In this document: piece after piece, positions 11,633-22,494 of the stretch
Numbering within the stretch: the first letter of the stretch is position 1
How the letters are laid out: each line of letters opens with the position of its first letter
Assembly: GCA_033032865.1 (NCBI GenBank)
Contig: JAWHQI010000508.1
Span: 186,001 to 250,000, forward strand
DNA: 64,000 nt
Reading direction: 5' to 3'
From: Dactylorhiza incarnata
Lineage: Eukaryota; Streptophyta; Magnoliopsida; Asparagales; Orchidaceae
The notes under the pieces: model-generated
What the model saw: the letters and a program-made list of their open reading frames with translations, nothing else
Told to the model about the DNA's origin: nothing
Databases searched by the model: none
Position numbers and translations under genes: made by a program

Positions 11633-12719
11633 ACCGAGTCCTGAAAGCGGTCTTGGGAATGTCGGACTCCTTGGTCTTCAACTGGTAGTAGCCCGTTCTG
11701 AGATCTATCTTGGAGAATACCCTACTGCCCTTAAGCTGGTCAAAAAGATCATCCACGCGGGGGATAGGGTACTTATTCTTCACGGTAACTTTGTTCAGCT
11801 CTCGGTAGTCGATACAAAGTCTCAAGGAACCATCTTTCTTCTTCACGAAGAGGACGGGGGCTCCCCAAGGAGAAGTGCTGGGACGAATGTAACCAAGTTC
11901 AAGCATTTCGTCCAGCTGCAACCGAAGTTCTTCCAATTCGCGCGGGGCCATTCGATAAGGAGCCTTAGAAATGGGGCGCGTCCCAGGTTCCACGTCAATA
12001 GAGAACTCTATCTCTCGATCTGGAGGCATCCCAGGCAATTTGGCGGGGAACACGTCAGGAAATTCAGAAACCACCGGAATAGACTCGAGTGGAGGAGCAG
12101 CAACCTCCGAATGAGAAGCGTAGATAAATCCAGCAGTGCATCCTTGATTAAGCAACCGAGTGGCGCGTACAGCAGAAATTACCTTCAGATGGCCGCGGGT
12201 TTGCACGTGAACACTGTAATCCTTGCCACCGATGCTGAGATTGATCCTCTTTGCCGCGCAATCCAGCTTCACTCGATATGCAACCAACCAATCCATTCCC
12301 AAAATCACGTCGAACTCAGACATCTCCAGAATTATGAGATCCGCAACGACTTGCAATCCTTCGAGCAAGATTGGACAATTGGGGATACCCCTAGTTGATA
12401 GGTGTTGATGACCCGACACAGAAACCTCAAAAGGGGCCTCCAGAGGTGAAGTGGGCCAACCATGCAGGTCCACGATATGGCGAGCAATAAACGAGTGAGA
12501 TGCGCCAGAATCAAAGAGAATCTGCAACCACTTGTTTCTGACTCTAATCTCCCTAAAACGAAAAACAGTTATAACCGCCAATTCCGGTTGTATCTGATGA
12601 AAAAAAAACATACATAAATACTTGCAGGAAAAATAACACAACTCATACGCACCAGAGATGACGTCCGTGGAAGCGAGCGCCTCGCCTTGAGTAAGGACAT
12701 TCAACACAGCCTTGCCCAT
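11595..12719 (-). pseudogene. E5 protease and N-terminal half of reverse transcriptase
   Basis: The minus-strand reading contains the retropepsin active site [15 protein letters not shown] and the dimer-forming VILGMDWL. It then contains the RT start [51 protein letters not shown] and [10 protein letters not shown]. It ends out of frame just before the GLTNAP block, which sits in the next frame. At the 5' end it overlaps the gag reading around 12701-12719. Confidence 0.93.
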
Positions 12720-13243
12720 ATTCTGGCTCCGGGGTTAGCCTGCAGTGGCTGAGTAGTGACCGGGCCTTCCCTCATAGGGCAGTCTAACTTGAGATGACCC
12801 ACTTGCCCACACCTGAAACAGGCCTTCTGCCTACGGCGGCAGTCCCTCTGTTGATGGCCCGGCAACTTGCAGTAGGCACAAACGGTGGAGGCGGAGGCAA
12901 GTGTCATCGGGGGCTGTGTAGGAGCGGTTGTCTTCTGCTTCTTCAGGAGAGACCAGCAGACTTGGGCGGTATGGCCCACCTTGTGGCAGTAAGCACACAC
13001 CTCCATGGACCTGGAACCTTGCTCCTGAGGTGGAGCACTCCTGCGCTTGAGGTCGGATGCAGCGGCATTGCTCGTTCCGTGCTGGGCTTTCTTTCCAGTA
13101 CGATCCAGCTCAATAGCTTCCGCCCGCATGGCGGCTCCCACGGTCTCTGCATAGGTTCTGGCGTCGTGTGCTACCACATGCTGGCGAATGTCATGGCGAA
13201 GTCCCTTCACGAAACGACTGATCTTCTTGGCTTCATCCGGCAC
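12701..13243 (-). pseudogene. E5 gag, N-terminally truncated, three CCHC zinc knuckles
   Basis: A reading of 180 residues begins MPDEAKKISRFVKGL, the C-terminal part of the gypsy capsid domain. It carries three zinc knuckles (CAYCHKVGHTAQVC, CAYCKLPGHQQRDC and CFRCGQVGHLKLDC), one or two more than most plant gypsy Gags. The first part of Gag is missing because the LTR stub joins at about 13264. Confidence 0.88.
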
Positions 13244-13264
13244 GAACTCCGCAGTAAGGAGGGA

Positions 13265-13359
13265 TAGGCGGGAGACCTGGACCGGGGGGGGTTAATCGGG
13301 AGAGGGGGTTGCGGATAGCATGTTTTTATATCTAATTAAATTAATTTATGGGTGTTACA
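13265..13359 (-). repeat. E5 5' LTR stub (95 bp)
   Basis: This copy of the first 95 bp of the E5 LTR (minus sense) matches 8936-9031 except for two bases and three fewer Gs. It joins gag directly at about GGATAG/GCGGGAGACC. The rest of the LTR, the primer site and the gag start are deleted. The TSD GGACT follows on the right. Confidence 0.9.
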
Positions 13360-13364
13360 GGACT

Positions 13365-13744
13365 CACCACAACTTTTCCCTTGCTCTCGTCCTTCATAGA
13401 GTTCTCATCGCGTTTATCGCCGGACGCCATCCTCTGTAGTATCAAGAAGTCATTTACTTTATGGTTGCGCCGTTAAACAACTACAAGTAGACTCCTAAGA
13501 CGGCCACATCTACGTCCTATTATGAGCTGCCTAAGGAAGGAATAACTTATGTGAATCTAAGAAAAATGGCAAAATCAGATTTCAGTCACTATGGAAACTC
13601 AAATTTCAGCCAGGGACTTGATTGTACTTTGTAGTTTGTGGACACTCTTGCTTATAGTAATTCTTCCGTTGTGGTTTCATACTTTGTAATGAGTAGTTTT
13701 ATGGAATAGTCTTTATTGCTATTTATGATTCTCCGCTGTGGTGG
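13365..13744 (-). other. Right-hand continuation of E4, with a possible small exon
   Basis: This sequence follows the right TSD of E5, so it continues E4 from 7046. On the minus strand ATG at 13430 opens 21 codons (MASGDKRDENSMKDESKGKV and one more), then a consensus 5' splice donor GTGAGT at 13367-13362. No further coding is seen up to the E2 integrase piece at 13745. The E4/E2 boundary cannot be placed. Confidence 0.4.
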
Positions 13745-14150
13745 TTGTATGTTTTGGGGCCTGTCCAGACCCATACTAAACAACCTTTACATGCATGGTG
13801 TTACAAATTCAACATTGGAGATTTTGTTTATCTCAAAATTAGGATTGTTAAGGGTGTCTCCAGACTTAAGCGGATGAAGAAGTTGAGTCCATGGTTCGTT
13901 GGTCCATTAAAAGTACTTGAACGCATCGGTGGTGTTGCATACTAAGGAGATTAGTGTGTTACATGATGTGTTTCACGTCTTTTATCTGGGAAGAGTAGTC
14001 AGAGATTCTAGTCAGGTAGTCAGTGCCGAGGATGCACTAATCGAATCAAATCTTAGTATCATTATAAAGTCAGTCAGGATTGTGAAGTTGAGGATTCAGA
14101 AGCTCAGGATGAGAGATTCTTTTTGTGAATATCCTTTGGTTGAATTGTAG
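13745..14150 (+). pseudogene. E2: C-terminal end of gypsy integrase
   Basis: Residues FNIGDFVYLKIR, GVSRLKRMKKLSPWFVGPL and VLERIGGVAY are the GPY-like region of a gypsy integrase. After a frameshift near 13940 the reading continues with VLHDVFHVFYLGR and a tail resembling the pol end. About 110 bp downstream come GGACGAAAATTTT, a polypurine tract AAGAGGGGAGA (14261-14271) and the LTR start, the expected order for the 3' end of a gypsy element in plus orientation. The start of this fragment abuts E4. Confidence 0.75.
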
Positions 14151-14273
14151 TCGACCAGAGTATACATGGGACAGAAAAGATGAACTTTGGAGCAATGAAG
14201 AATATGTCTTTCTTTTTTAACTCAGGTATTATTGTAATTTTTGAGGACGAAAATTTTATTAAGAGGGGAGATT

Positions 14274-15240
14274 TGTAACATCCGAAATTTTTAATTTAAA
14301 ATTTTAGTTCAGGGTCTGACTAGAGTTAGATGTCGCAGCCGTCGATTGAGGTAATCATGCGTTTTAGCCTATGAAGCACAAATACTTTCTCGAAGGCCGC
14401 GCACCCTTATTGGGTACGTTTCCGGTACAGGTACGTACTCGATACTCGACGGATACACTTGCTACTCTAGTCTGAGGATAAGCTTGAATTTGATAGATCG
14501 TTCTGCATTTTGTGATATGACTGTTTTTCTAAAGTAAACAAAAAACTTCTGTATGTATTTTAGAAACGAAAAAATGACTCATAAATGCAATTATCGGTGT
14601 TTGTTTACTATAGTAATAAAATGTGATCCTGACTTAAGTTTCTTTTTATCATTAGAACTACGAAGAATTTAATTTAAATTTGATTATTTTGTTAATTTAC
14701 TATGTATTTGAGGATTAGATGTTTTTTCTACTTGTTCAATATGAATTTTTCTGTTTTATATTCTCTCTCTCTTTTAAAAAAGATGGCATATATATACATG
14801 TACATTTATATATATGTATGTATGTATATGTATAAATCAATTTTATTAACATCGTGCCCCGAACGTACCCGCTTCCTTATTTTTTTATTTTCACATACCC
14901 CCGTACCGGGTACATATCATACCCGGTACTCGTACCGGTACTGGTGCTTCATAGGTTTTAGCCTAATGGTAGTCAATTAATTGATAAAATAATCATATAA
15001 ATTTAATAGGCAATTTTTACGAAATTTATTTAAACACTTTTGGTAGTTCGCATGAGAGCATGTCACCCTTAATTAATATGGATGTTGTTTACAATAAGGA
15101 TTAGTAAATTATAGCTTACAATTTCTATTATTCAAGGAATTGGGGTTTGCGGTTTTTCCTTTGCATTAGTTTCACACCTCTTTCTGGCACCGCACCCCTT
15201 TCTCGTCGTTTGGAGTACGTGCAGCCTAGAATCGTAATTT
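14274..15240 (+). mobile_element. E2 3' LTR, 5' part, interrupted by a hAT-like MITE
   Basis: Starts TGTAACATCCGAAATTT immediately after the polypurine tract. Removing 14369-14954 and one TSD copy gives a sequence that aligns to 2338-2680. Similarity ends near 15240 and no LTR terminus follows, so the 3' part is lost. I infer that 2338-3099 may be the partner LTR of the same element, with E3, E4 and E5 nested between, but this cannot be proved from the sequence. Confidence 0.7.
14369..14954. mobile_element. hAT-like non-autonomous DNA transposon (586 bp)
   Basis: Perfect 11-bp terminal inverted repeats CTATGAAGCAC and GTGCTTCATAG are flanked by an 8-bp TSD GTTTTAGC (14361-14368 and 14955-14962), diagnostic of the hAT superfamily. 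Subterminal regions carry repeated GGTAC words (GGTACAGGTACGTACTCG, CCGGTACTCGTACCGG). The interior is AT-rich with no transposase, so it would need a partner enzyme. It sits in the E2 LTR; the empty site is visible in copy 1 near 2384. Confidence 0.9.
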
Positions 15241-15299
15241 GCAAAGAGTCAACGCATAGTAGTTTTTTATGAAATTGCTATATATTATAACTACTAATT

Positions 15300-15535
15300 A
15301 CTCAGTTCTCCCCTCGTAGTTAGCATAATTACAAGTTGCACCCCTTATCTTTTGAAATTACAAAAACTTTCTTTGTAAATTTACATTTCATATAAACTTG
15401 CATTTCATAATTACATGCTATTTTTTGTATGCATGTTATGAAATATAAACTTACATGAGAGGTTTTTGTAATTTCAAACAATAGCGGGGTGCAACCTGTA
15501 ATTTTGTAATCTTACACGAGAGGTCTCGATAAATG
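15300..15535. mobile_element. Foldback MITE
   Basis: Two arms of roughly 100 bp face each other. The left arm contains AAGTTGCACCCCTTAT and GAAATTACAAAAAC; the right arm contains GTTTTTGTAATTTC and AGCGGGGTGCAACCTG. The centre near 15415-15435 is a short GCATGTTATG-type turn. No ORF or clear TSD is visible. Confidence 0.6.
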
Positions 15536-16892
15536 ACCCTTAAACTGTTTATTATCCAAACCTTCCTGGGAGTTAGCATAATTGCACCATCGATCTGCAT
15601 CTCATAAAACCAGATGGCTTAACTATAGTACTCAAATCAGTTTCTATTGAAAATTCTGTTGTGGCATTTTAATTTATGTTTAACAAATTTTTTTTTTTGA
15701 GTATGACACCATAACTTTATGAATCAATTCTGTAACTATTTGGATCATCTATATTATGACTAGTCTGGAAATGCTTGTGAAGTTTGACATCATAAATGAC
15801 AGGCCTTTGTGATGGGTAGTTTTGCTGCATGTTTGGAGTAACTAATTATAGGACAGCCTGTATCTTGTTTCGCCTTTCTCTTATCTTGTTTCGTCTTTCT
15901 CGCCTTTCTCTTATTAAGTTTGACAACTAAATGATAGGCATTGATTCATTGTTTCGCCTTTTTCCCTTTTTCTCTTATCATTGCTGTTCATATTATTGTA
16001 CCAATTAAGAATCTTAATGCCTGCTCTTACCATGGCTCTCATTTTTGAACAGATTCAAGGATTTTGTTCCAGAAAAATATCAATCTTTGTATGAACAACA
16101 TCTTAAGGCCCATCATGTTGCTGCAGATGGTGACTGATGCAGTAAAGAATTTTTATATTATTATAATAGTTTTTTCTCTGTAATTTTATTAGTATCCTTC
16201 ATTAAATTTTGTTGATTAGTTATCGGGAAAACACTTCTGATTACATTAGTCATTGTAATAATGTAGGATTCAATAAGAAATTCAATAGTTGTGATAAAAA
16301 GTTTTACTTTGTAGTTTCTATAACATATATGTTTTTGATATTCGTTAAAGCCTCTTTCTTTAAAAAGGTGACTTTTTGATATTCTATTTATGGATAAAAA
16401 TACAAATTCAAAGAGCCACAAGCTATGTTGTTAAAGACACGTCTCAGCCCGTCTAAGGCTCAAGGCTCATTGAGCTCAAAGATTTGCACATTCGCATATG
16501 TTTTTTGCTCCTTTGAAGTATAAATGATAACATTGAGTGAGCTTTTTGTAGTAATTTTCTTTTAAAACAAATAAATAAATAATGCAATAACCGGACAACT
16601 TTTGAATGATTTAGTGTTTGTTAAACATAATCAAGTGTTGAGACTTCGATATAATGCAAGTGACTGCATTGATCACATTTCTTAAGAGATAAATTGTAGC
16701 AATTAATGACAGATGAGTAGAAGGGATGAATAATGTGATTAAGAAGATGAACTGATCTTTGATGATAATTATTTACAATGAGATGTGGTTGTGTCTGCCC
16801 TTGTCAAGCACGCCTCGAGTCTTGCACCTAGGGTCCATGACACCTTTCCTCCTTGATGCATCTCAAGCCTTTAACAACTATGGCTACAAAAC
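15536..16892. other. AT-rich DNA with one exon-like relic
   Basis: Mostly AT-rich, with a pyrimidine-rich repeat (CGCCTTTCTCTTATC words, 15870-15980). At 16040-16131 an acceptor-like TTTTTGAACAG is followed by an open segment translating as FKDFVPEKYQSLYEQHLKAH and ending in a stop just after. This could be a terminal exon copied from a host gene, or chance. I do not recognise the protein. Confidence 0.35.
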
Positions 16893-17070
16893 ACTAAGGG
16901 CTCGTTTGGCGCGGTGGCCGGGCGGCGTGGATTTCATCCGGACCGCAACCGTGGTTCCCGCGGCGCAGATGAAATCCATGGGTTTTCCGCCTTTTTTAGT
17001 GGCGAGGCGAATCCCCACCGCACGGTCGCGGCCCCGCCAAACACGCGGAACCCGCCTAACAGAGCCTTAG
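16893..17070. mobile_element. GC-rich MITE-like insertion
   Basis: The ends CTAAGGGCTCGTTTGGC and GCCTAACAGAGCCTTAG form imperfect inverted repeats. The 180-bp interior is much richer in GC than its AT-rich surroundings, with its own inverted segment (GGATTTCATCCGGACC against GGGGCGGAACC-type words). Plant MITEs beginning with GGGCTCGTTTGG are common. I cannot assign a superfamily because no clean TSD is seen. Confidence 0.5.
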
Positions 17071-19003
17071 AGATGGCTCAATTGAATGTGGAAAGAAACT
17101 TGAAGGATTCCTCAATTACATATCAATTAAATGCTTTATAAATTAATTGTCCTCTAATTTATTATTCATAGTTTTGCACTTAATAAATTTGTCTTGCTTT
17201 AGATAAAATATGCATAGTCCTCTATGCTAATATATATATATATATATTACATGAATTATTACATCTAGCTAGGTCTGCCGATCTGGATTCAAAATTGATT
17301 CTAGAATTATATTAGAATAATAAACAAATAAGCCCGGATGTGTTTACTGGAATGATTCTTCAATTTTATTGACCATGAGAATAGCTTACAGAATAAACTG
17401 ATTGACTACGAAAATAGCTTACAGAACTGCTTATTTAAAATAAGTGGATAATCCTAAAACCCCTACGAAATTAGATTGAGTTAATTTATTTTTACCAATA
17501 TGATGCTTATACGATAATATTGTATGAATAATACTATGATCATCTAAAGTCTGCCTAAAAACCACAAAAAGTGGGCTCCACTCAGCACAAAACACCCGAC
17601 TTTATGGGTTTTTTGCGCCAAACCCTAAAGTCGGTTGTTTTTGTGTCGAGTGAGGCCCACTCTTTGTGATTTTCAGCCAAACCCTAGAGGAATTGGATGT
17701 TTTGTGATTTTTTGGTAGACTTTAGGTGTGTGTAGTGGCGCCCATATTGTATTCTCTTATTTGATGATAACATGCCTAATAATTACCTTTTTTTTATTTA
17801 ATTAGCTGATATTAGAACTGTGTTTTTTATTTGATTTTATTAAAGATATATTACGATTGTTGATATTCTAGTCATTTTACATGAACAAGTTGATTTGATG
17901 TGGACTTTAAAGTTTGGGTATCTTACACTCGACGAAGTGTTATTAAGATGGAGTAATTATCATGATCCTAACCATTTTACTGCTCGCTCGTTGCTAGTAT
18001 AAGGGTAGCCTTGCTTCTTGGAGTTTTTTTGGAGGTGGTTTATTGTCTTTTTTGCTTTGGTAAATGTGGTTTTATGCTATTGATACTTGTACATGCGAGT
18101 ATGGTTTCATTTGACGCGGTGGTGGCGGTCATGAACTGTCGTTCATGAACGCTCGATCTCACCTAAAAAAATTCATGCATTTTATGCTCAAAACTAGTTT
18201 GTTTTCTTTATTAGCGGTCATAACCTTTGTCTTGCCAAACATACATTCTATGATAATGGCGTTTTTGGCCAAACTCACCGGAGCAAATAAAAGTCGTGCA
18301 AACGGAGCGTAATTTCTTATAATTTTATCTCCTAAGCTTAATTTATGTTATTTTCTCAGCTTAAATTATTGAGACAGCTACTAAAAGGAGCTTTCAATTC
18401 CCTGATAGTATACATCTTTTCTAATAGGCCAATCAATACTGAGTTATCTCTGGCCACTAAACCTGCGGACGTAATTTCCGCTAGAAGTGTGTTGACAGTG
18501 CACCAGTCAAAATAATAAATTGATAAATAATTACAGAATGTCGATCTCAAGAAAAGCAAGTGAAGATACACTATTACCGGGCATACAGCCTAGATTTGGT
18601 GTTAGCGTGCTCTCTATATATAGGTGAAATATTCAAAATAGTCAAATATACTTGTATTGTTTTAATGTAATGACTTCACATATATTATAATTTTTAAAAT
18701 ATATATATAATGTTCATTCAAGTAATTATACCCTAGTCCTAAATAAAAAGTAATGATGAAAATACATAAAGTGAAAAGTTTTAGTAGAGCTCATATACTT
18801 ATTATGGTAGACTGTCATTAGACATGTCAACTTTAGTAAATTCGATTTGAAAAAAGAACGATGGAAACTCTTCGAGTTAATTTGAAAAAGTAAAAATATA
18901 TGCATTTGGATGAAATTTTTTTAACAAAACATAAAAGTGGTGTATAATTACTTTACGCATTAATTAATTGATAGCGCGTTTATTTCGAGCTACATTAATT
19001 AAC
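17071..19003. other. AT-rich intergenic DNA, no gene seen (MITE at 17543 apart)
   Basis: Contains short TA tracts (17233-17246) and ordinary AT-rich sequence. A minus-strand ORF of 71 residues at 18356-18571 shows no family signature. A self-complementary ATGAACTGTCGTTCAT occurs at 18132-18147. Nothing else could be named. Confidence 0.5.
17543..17728. mobile_element. Foldback MITE with AAAGTCTGCC/GGTAGACTTT ends
   Basis: The left end CTAAAGTCTGCC and right end GGTAGACTTTAG are inverted repeats. Inside, GTGGGCTCCACTCAGCACAA pairs with TGTCGAGTGAGGCCCAC, and ACCCGACTTTATGGG pairs with AACCCTAAAGTCGG. The result is a near-continuous hairpin with a second partial copy of the right arm (GATGTTTTGTGATTTTTTGG). 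Confidence 0.65.
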
Positions 19004-19132
19004 TGTTAGGGGATGAGCTCCATGTCTGTCACTCATGTGTTGCGGTTGCTGCTCGTGAAAGGAATTTGTAGGTTCTTCATTGCATCAATGGTGAGAGTTC
19101 TCTTCTAAATCTTGTTTCCTACAAGTTTTATC

Positions 19133-19144
19133 TTGGTATTAGAG
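19133..19144 (+). promoter_or_regulatory. E6 primer-binding site
   Basis: TTGGTATTAGAG, one base off the usual initiator tRNA-Met complement, lies directly after the 5' LTR. Confidence 0.6.
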
Positions 19145-19154
19145 ATAGGTTCTC

Positions 19155-20197
19155 TTGCCTTATGGCCGGAGATTCGTCCAAGGCAAGTGGGGTGGTGATC
19201 TGGCAAGATCGGGCGGGAGTGTTGTCAGCCCACTGAAGCTGCCTATGTTGGATCCGACCTCCCTGTACTATCTCTCTTCCGCCGACAACCCCGACGCCAT
19301 CATAATTCTGGTGATCTTGAAGGGAGAGAACTACAATGAATGGGCTAAAACCATGAAGAATAGTTTTCGTGCAAAGAAGTTGGGATTCATAGAAGGGAAA
19401 GCCCCTTAGCCTGAAGATGGAGCTCCACAAATGGAAGAATGGTATGCCATAAACTCCATGATTGTGGGCTGGATTTTCAGTACAATTGATCCTTCCCTAA
19501 GATAGAGTTTGTCATACATGGACTGTGCGAAAACTCTGTGGGAAGATTTGTTGGAGAGGTTCTCAATCGGGAATGATATGTGAATTCATGAATTGACGAA
19601 TGATATTGTTGATTGCAAACAATCTAGTCAAACAATTACGAGTTACTATGAAAAATTGAAGACGGTGTGAGAAGAAGTTGCAGGATACACCAAGAATCTT
19701 GTATGCATTTGTTCGGGTTTCTCTTGTGGAGTGGCAATTGAGTTTACTCAAGAAAGAGAAAAGACTCACCAATTTTAATGGGATTGGATGATGGAAAGTT
19801 TGGGATAACTCGGTCTAATATTCATAGTATGATTCCTCTCCCCAACGTGCATCAGGCTTGTTTGATGAAGTTAATTGAAGAACGACATACGAACATGGCC
19901 AAGATAAGAGATAAGCGCCCTAAGGCCATAAGCATCGTTGCACTGGAAGGGATCCATTCACGGCATTCGATCAATGAGAAAGAGAAGACTAGCAGTTGTA
20001 GTCATCGTGGGATGTATGGGCATGATGCCTATTCTTGTTTTAAACTAGTCGGATATCCTGACTGGTGGGAAGAACGCTCTCATGGTATGGGCAGAGGACA
20101 GTCCAATGGGGGTCGCGGATTTGGTCGTGGGTGTGGAGCTCGTGTGAGGGACAATGCTACGAATGCCTCTAGCTCTACTAGCATAGCAAAGGGATGA
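19155..20197 (+). pseudogene. E6 gag with zinc knuckle, several stops
   Basis: The opening segment PMLDPTSLYYLSSADNPDA and GENYNEWAKTMKNSF are typical of Retrotran_gag_2/UBN2 copia Gag. Then come EEWYAINSMIVGWIFSTID, a TLWEDLLERF segment, KLIEERHTNMAKI, and the CCHC-type knuckle SSCSHRGMYGHDAYSCFKLV followed by a Gly/Arg-rich tail. Frame changes or stops occur near 19407, 19503 and 19580-19670. Confidence 0.8.
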
Positions 20198-20299
20198 GTT
20201 TTTTATGCAGATCGTGCAAGGATAAATGATGTCACATACCACGAATGGGCAGCCTGGCATAACTTGCTCAACAATAAGGTGACTAAGCCAAGATGAAAT

Positions 20300-21500
20300 G
20301 AACACTTGATGGGTAAGTCAAACAATGTAAATTTGATAATTGATACTGGTTTGTTTCAATATATGACGAGAAATCTTGATTTGTTATATAATGTTTGAAA
20401 GATTGCAAGTTGTATGGTTGGTCTTCCGAATGGAGATTCTACATCGGACATTATGGAAGGATCGAGATCTTCTTCTTAGTCAAATGACACTTCATAAGTC
20501 TTATATGTGCCAAAATTAACATGCAACTTGATTTCTGCTTCACAACTTGCGGAATCAAATTATCTTGTGCAATCCATTGACAAATTTTGTGTTATTCGTG
20601 ACCGCACTTTGAGGACTCTGATTGTAGTTGGTTAACTGAGAAAAGGGCTATACTACTTAAAAGAGAATGTTCTTGTGCGTGCACATCAGTTGTGTAGTGT
20701 GCTCTCATCCAGAAATGTGTGGCATCTCAAATTTGGGCATCCTTCAAGTAAAGCTTTTGACTTTATTTCCAAAATTAAGAATCACGAGAAATACTAAACT
20801 ATGGAAAATATCAGCAGTGATGTTTGTTTAGGGCGAAACAATGTCATGCACCTTCTGTTTTGAGTAATAGTAAAGCTGATTATGTTCTGGTTTAATTCTT
20901 TGTGACATGTGGGGACCTTGTCGTGTGTGTGCATTATGTGACGCTAGTGGTTTAATTCATTGTGACATGTGGTTTAATTCATACTGACATTGATGATTTT
21001 TCTCATGCGGTGTGGATTTATTTGTTAACTGCGAAAAGTAAAGCTGCACAAAGTTTAAGAAAATTTTTTACCATGACTGAAAGGCAATTTAATTAGAAAG
21101 TTAAAATTGTAAGGAGTGACAATGAGACAGAATTCACTTGTTTGAAACATTATTTTCTTGAATATGGTGTGGTGCATCAGTGAATGGAAAACACCTCAAC
21201 AAAATGGGCGTGTCGAGCGTAAACATCGCCATATTCTTAATGTCGCGTGTGTATTGCGATTACAAGCACATCTTCCCATAGATTTTTGGGGTGAGTGTCT
21301 TGAAGACGAGTTATTTGATAAACCACACTCCCTATGCGATTTTGGGTGGCAAGACACTATCTGAGATGCTTTTTGGTGTTGTGTGGATTTACGATCATAT
21401 GCAGATTTTTGGTTGTTTGTGTTATGCTCATATTCAGTTACTCGATAAGATAAATTTGCGAATTGTAGTAGGAGGTGCATTTTCATGGGTCTCCCTTTGA
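20300..21500 (+). pseudogene. E6 protease and integrase remnants
   Basis: LIIDTG near 20335 is a protease active-site relic. Around 20700-20860 a gag-pre-integrase piece (VWHLKFGHPSSKAF in a shifting frame) is seen. The catalytic core follows, with IDDFSHAVWIYLLTAKSKAA (20987-21045), VRSDNETEFTC and the [18 protein letters not shown] block at 21196-21245 containing the last catalytic Glu. Stops and frameshifts are frequent. Confidence 0.75.
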
Positions 21501-21559
21501 GAAAAAAAGGTGGAGGTTATATGATATTGAAAAAGGTGAATACATTGATTCTAGAGATA

Positions 21560-22460
21560 TTTGATTTGTGGAAGGAGAATTTCTGTATGCCAAATTTTCC
21601 ACTTACACACTGAGTAGCAACCCTATTTGCGGCAGAAATGATGAGATCTTGGTTGATGCTTCTAGTAAACCTTCAGAATGGGTTGAAGACATAGAACATG
21701 ATGTGAATGTTTCTCATATACGGGAGAGTGAAAATGAGGTCAGTGAAGATCCCATTCAATTGAGCGCGGAGTAATGTGGAGGCAATGAGTAAGTTGGTAA
21801 TGAGGAAGTTGGTTTGGGCGTGGGCATCAAATTAAGAGGCCACCGCCACATTTGAAGAATTATGTGACTAATACTGCCAAGTGTATATCCTCTTATTCAA
21901 GTTCATCCGTCCAATCACTCTCCTCGACTACGTGCTACACTTTAATGCACTATGTGAATTGCGATAATTTTTCTCCACGACACATGATTTTTGTAGCAGC
22001 TATTACATCCGGGTATGATCCTACGCATTTTTCGCAAGCGGACAAATGCAAACATTGGAGGGAGGCCACACAACAAGAATTCCAGGCTCTCGAGATGAAT
22101 GAAACATGGTCTTAGGTGAATCTCCCCCCTAGAAAGAAGGTGATTGGATCCAAATGGGTATACAAGACAATACAACTCTGATGGGACTATTGAAAGACAT
22201 AAAACATGTTTGGTCATCATGGGAAATAAACAAATTGAGGGATTTGATTACAACGAGATGTTTGTTTCTGTGGCCAGATTGGTAACTGTTCAAATTTTTT
22301 CTAGCGGTATCCACTACCATGAATTGGGAATTGCACCAAATGGATGTGCACAATGCTTTCATCCATGGTGATTTAACTGAAAAGGTCTATACGACATTTC
22401 CCCTGGGTTCTCAACCAAAAGCCCGAGTAAGGTCTGTCACCTTCACAAATCACTTTATGG
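21560..22460 (+). pseudogene. E6 linker and 5' part of reverse transcriptase
   Basis: The acidic linker (PSEWVEDIEHDVN) leads to the RT start with EATQQEFQALEMNETWS at 22063-22112 and KKVIGSKWVYK at 22132-22165. This is the classic copia RT opening. The following DGTIERHK, EGFDYNEMFVSVARL and the HQMDVHNAFIHGDL-type block are present but broken into several frames. Confidence 0.75.
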
Positions 22461-22494
22461 GTTAAAGAGGGCTCCACGATGTTGGTTTGCGAAA

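Larger units (their letters stand above)
7052..13359 (-). mobile_element. E5: Ty3/gypsy chromovirus with large 5' deletion
   Basis: The element lies between TSD copies GGACT at 7047-7051 and 13360-13364, starts TGTCACGACCCG and ends GGGTGTTACA on the plus strand. In minus orientation the order is a 95-bp 5' LTR stub, gag, protease, reverse transcriptase, RNase H, integrase with a C-terminal chromodomain-like tail, then a complete 3' LTR. The gag N-terminus, primer site and most of the 5' LTR are deleted. Two frameshifts break pol. The integrase tail (KYPHLF end) points to the Tekay/Del type of chromovirus. The two LTR stretches that can be compared differ at two bases plus a G-run length, so insertion was recent. 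Confidence 0.92.

Noticed and set aside
11511..12398. Plus-strand ORF of 295 residues
   Set aside because: Antisense shadow of the E5 protease/RT reading.
12701..13243. E5 gag as a host CCHC zinc-finger gene
   Set aside because: Continuous with gypsy pol in the right order and strand, flanked by LTR sequence.
16759..17141. ORFs of 75 and 103 residues
   Set aside because: Created by the GC-rich MITE at 16893-17070; no family signature.
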